Assembly (NCBI GenBank): GCA_938005545.1
Contig: CALKXV010000048.1
Location: 1 to 34,970 of the forward strand
Source: an uncultured Paracoccaceae bacterium
Lineage (GTDB): Bacteria; Pseudomonadota; Alphaproteobacteria; Rhodobacterales; Rhodobacteraceae
Direction of reading: 5' to 3'
DNA: 34,970 bases
Shown: one piece after another, positions 33,489 through 34,970 of the stretch
Numbering within the stretch: the first letter of the stretch is position 1
Layout: every line of letters starts with the position of its first letter
Notes under the pieces: generated by a model
Database searches by the model: none
Told to the model about the DNA's origin: nothing
The model's input: only the letters and a program-made list of their open reading frames with translations
Translations under genes and position numbers: made by a program

Positions 33489-34709
33489 TCACCCGTGATA
33501 CTTGCTAATCGCTATGGTGGCGTTGGTACCACCGAAGCCGAAACTGTTTGAGATGACGGTGTCTAAGGCGGCATCTGTGGTTTTTGTCACGATTTCTTCG
33601 GGTCGCAGGGCGGGGTCAAGCGCGTTGACGTTGATGGACGGTGCCATAAAGCCGCCTTTCATCATCAAGAGTGAATAGATCGTTTCGTGGACGCCCGCCG
33701 CGCCAAGCGAATGACCGGTCATGGATTTGGTGGATGAGATCGGTGCGTGGTCGTCGCCAAACACCCGGCGGACGGCTTCGACTTCGGTCACATCACCAAC
33801 GGGCGTTGAGGTACCATGGGCGTTGATGTAATCGACTTTCCGGTCGCCCAAAGTGGAGGCTGCCAACCGCATGGAACGTTCGCCGCCTTCACCGGAGGGT
33901 GCCACCATGTCGTGGCCATCGGATGTCGCGCCATACCCAGTAAGTTCGGCATAGATTTTGGCACCGCGCGCTTTGGCGTGTTCCAACTCTTCCAAAACAA
34001 CCATGCCGCCACCGCCACCGATCACAAAGCCGTCGCGGGTCTCGTCAAAAGCGCGCGCCGCGGTTTCCGGCGCGTCGTTGTACTTCGAAGACATGGCTCC
34101 CATGGCGTCGAACAAACAGGACAGGGTCCAGTCGACCTCTTCGCCGCCGCCGGCGAAGACGATGTCTTGTTTGCCCATTTGGATTTGCTCCATGCCGTTG
34201 CCGATGCAATGGAGTGTTGTCGAACAGGCCGAGGTGATAGAATAGTTCAAGCCTTTGATCTTGAAAGGCGTTGCCAGACACGCCGAAACGGTCGAGGACA
34301 TGCAGCGCGTCACCATAAAGGGGCCCATGCGTTTGGGCGCACCTTTTTCGATGACCGCGTTGTGGGCCGTAAAGAAGTTTGACGTTGAAGGGCCACCAGA
34401 GCCAGCGACCAGCCCCGTTCGTTCGTTCGAAACGTCGCTGTCTTCCAACCCGCTGTCGGCAATGGCTTGTTCCATCGACAGATAGGCATAGGCCGCCGTC
34501 GGCCCCATAAACCGCAATTGCCGTTTGTCAATAACGTCGGCCAGAACGATGTCAGGAATACCTGCGATTTGGCTGCGAAAGCCTTTGTCGGCGTAATCTT
34601 GTTGGAAGGTGATACCAGACCGACCCGCCCGCAGGCTGGCTTCTACTTCGGTAACATTGTTGCCAATCGGGCAGACGATGCCCAATCCGGTGATGACGAC
34701 ACGACGCAT
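33489..34709 (-). CDS. fabB: Beta-ketoacyl-ACP synthase I
   Basis: Condensing enzyme of type II fatty acid synthesis, needed for unsaturated fatty acids. The 406-aa protein has the Cys-His-His triad Cys162 ([10 protein letters not shown]), His298 ([12 protein letters not shown]) and His333 ([11 protein letters not shown]), plus Lys328. AAGGAG lies about 6 nt before ATG 34709; the open frame to 34796 is rejected because [10 protein letters not shown] is the family N-terminus. In related bacteria fabA usually precedes fabB; its end is not recognisable in the remaining 260 nt, so it may be further upstream or absent. fabI follows immediately. Confidence 0.97.
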   Translation of the reverse strand: MRRVVITGLGIVCPIGNNVTEVEASLRAGRSGITFQQDYADKGFRSQIAGIPDIVLADVIDKRQLRFMGPTAAYAYLSMEQAIADSGLEDSDVSNERTGLVAGSGGPSTSNFFTAHNAVIEKGAPKRMGPFMVTRCMSSTVSACLATPFKIKGLNYSITSACSTTLHCIGNGMEQIQMGKQDIVFAGGGEEVDWTLSCLFDAMGAMSSKYNDAPETAARAFDETRDGFVIGGGGGMVVLEELEHAKARGAKIYAELTGYGATSDGHDMVAPSGEGGERSMRLAASTLGDRKVDYINAHGTSTPVGDVTEVEAVRRVFGDDHAPISSTKSMTGHSLGAAGVHETIYSLLMMKGGFMAPSINVNALDPALRPEEIVTKTTDAALDTVISNSFGFGGTNATIAISKYHG

Positions 34710-34970
34710 GTCTGGCTCCTTTGCGGGGTGTTGAGGATATCTATGATACGGGAGTGCAGGGGGCAAGGTGTTAGCGGGCCGATAAGGGTTAGCCAACGTG
34801 AAGGGCGAAGTCTGCTGGATGTCCGGTTTGAGCCGATGTTGTTCTCTAATTCGTCAACGCCTGTTTTCCAAAATCCGTGTTTGTTGATGTCTGAGGTTGC
34901 CTTTGTTCTCTTCGAACTCAGAGGTTCATAATGGGGTTGGCTGGGTGTGGGTCGGCAATGTGGAAACCGC
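34710..34970. other. Upstream region of fabB, no gene recognised
   Basis: This 261-bp end of the window should contain the fabB promoter. A plus-strand frame runs through it (34467-34931), but it continues antisense into fabB, and no domain is recognisable. The last bases read on the minus strand give a short frame ending PHPANPIMNL at about 34927, which could be the tail of an unseen gene, but the evidence is too thin to annotate. Confidence 0.3.

Noticed and set aside
34467-34931. 154-codon plus-strand frame at the right end
   Set aside because: Half of it is antisense to fabB and the rest shows no domain or ribosome binding site.

Overview
The window looks like a chromosomal segment of an alphaproteobacterium of the Rhodobacterales (Roseobacter/Paracoccus-like) group. 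The signs are the gene families (DUF983, DUF6356, DUF2241/ACT, invasion-associated locus B, a ZapA/ZauP-type pair, a small single-chain PurL, fabB-fabI), G+C-rich coding sequence, and a GTTC-N7-GTTC LexA box, which is the alphaproteobacterial form. No tRNA, transposase, prophage or CRISPR array was found. Most of the window is core housekeeping; the less ordinary parts are 8428-10180, 17750-18167, 22620-24490 and 32340-32694.

Layout. 1-1413: phenylalanine 4-hydroxylase (minus) divergent from an Lrp/AsnC regulator. 1489-4690: gatC-gatA, then an excalibur-type lipoprotein translationally coupled to a peptidoglycan amidase, closed by a terminator. 4797-6268: RNase P RNA with its promoter, a DUF533/TerB-like protein, and rpmG with promoter and terminator. 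6320-8427: a GNAT enzyme facing an ECF42-type sigma factor and its DGPF/YciI partner. 8428-10180: gene-poor, locally AT-richer accessory stretch with a small membrane protein and an orphan. 10182-12701: rpsU and transketolase (TTG start). 12849-13760: coiled-coil ZauP-like gene and zapA. 13768-17229 (minus): a purL, CAT-like acyltransferase, bolA, monothiol glutaredoxin series. 17316-22619 (minus): HerA-like ATPase, polA and an ACT-domain protein, with an unusual dyad-rich spacer between polA and the ACT gene. 22620-23029: two plus-strand terminator hairpins and a possible small RNA. 23030-25861: IalB-like protein, a stand-alone ImuA-like gene under a LexA-box promoter, and a tightly overlapped lipoprotein/lipocalin/Rossmann operon. 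25863-28658: XRE regulator divergent from a fatty acid desaturase, then a DMT transporter. 28663-30604: NUDIX hydrolase, DUF983, DUF6356, and a second Lrp regulator with phased operator-like sites. 30607-32325: metG. 32412-32634: nested inverted repeats. 32695-34709: fabI and fabB.

How parts fit together. Protein synthesis and quality are served by gatCA, rpmG, rpsU, metG and rnpB; membrane lipid supply by fabB/fabI and the desaturase; division by the zapA pair; replication and repair by polA and the SOS-controlled ImuA-like gene; Fe-S handling by glutaredoxin and BolA. A recurring architectural feature is tail-to-tail gene pairs that touch or nearly touch (six pairs, spacing from a 7-nt overlap to 7 nt) with no terminator between them.

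All assignments come from reading the sequence and remembered family features; no database search was run. The most distinctive signals are the LexA box lying inside a near-consensus promoter whose predicted start falls at or next to the ImuA-like start codon, the candidate plus-strand small RNAs at 22700-22930, the TGCA-type dyad cluster beside polA, and the inverted-repeat element between metG and fabI.
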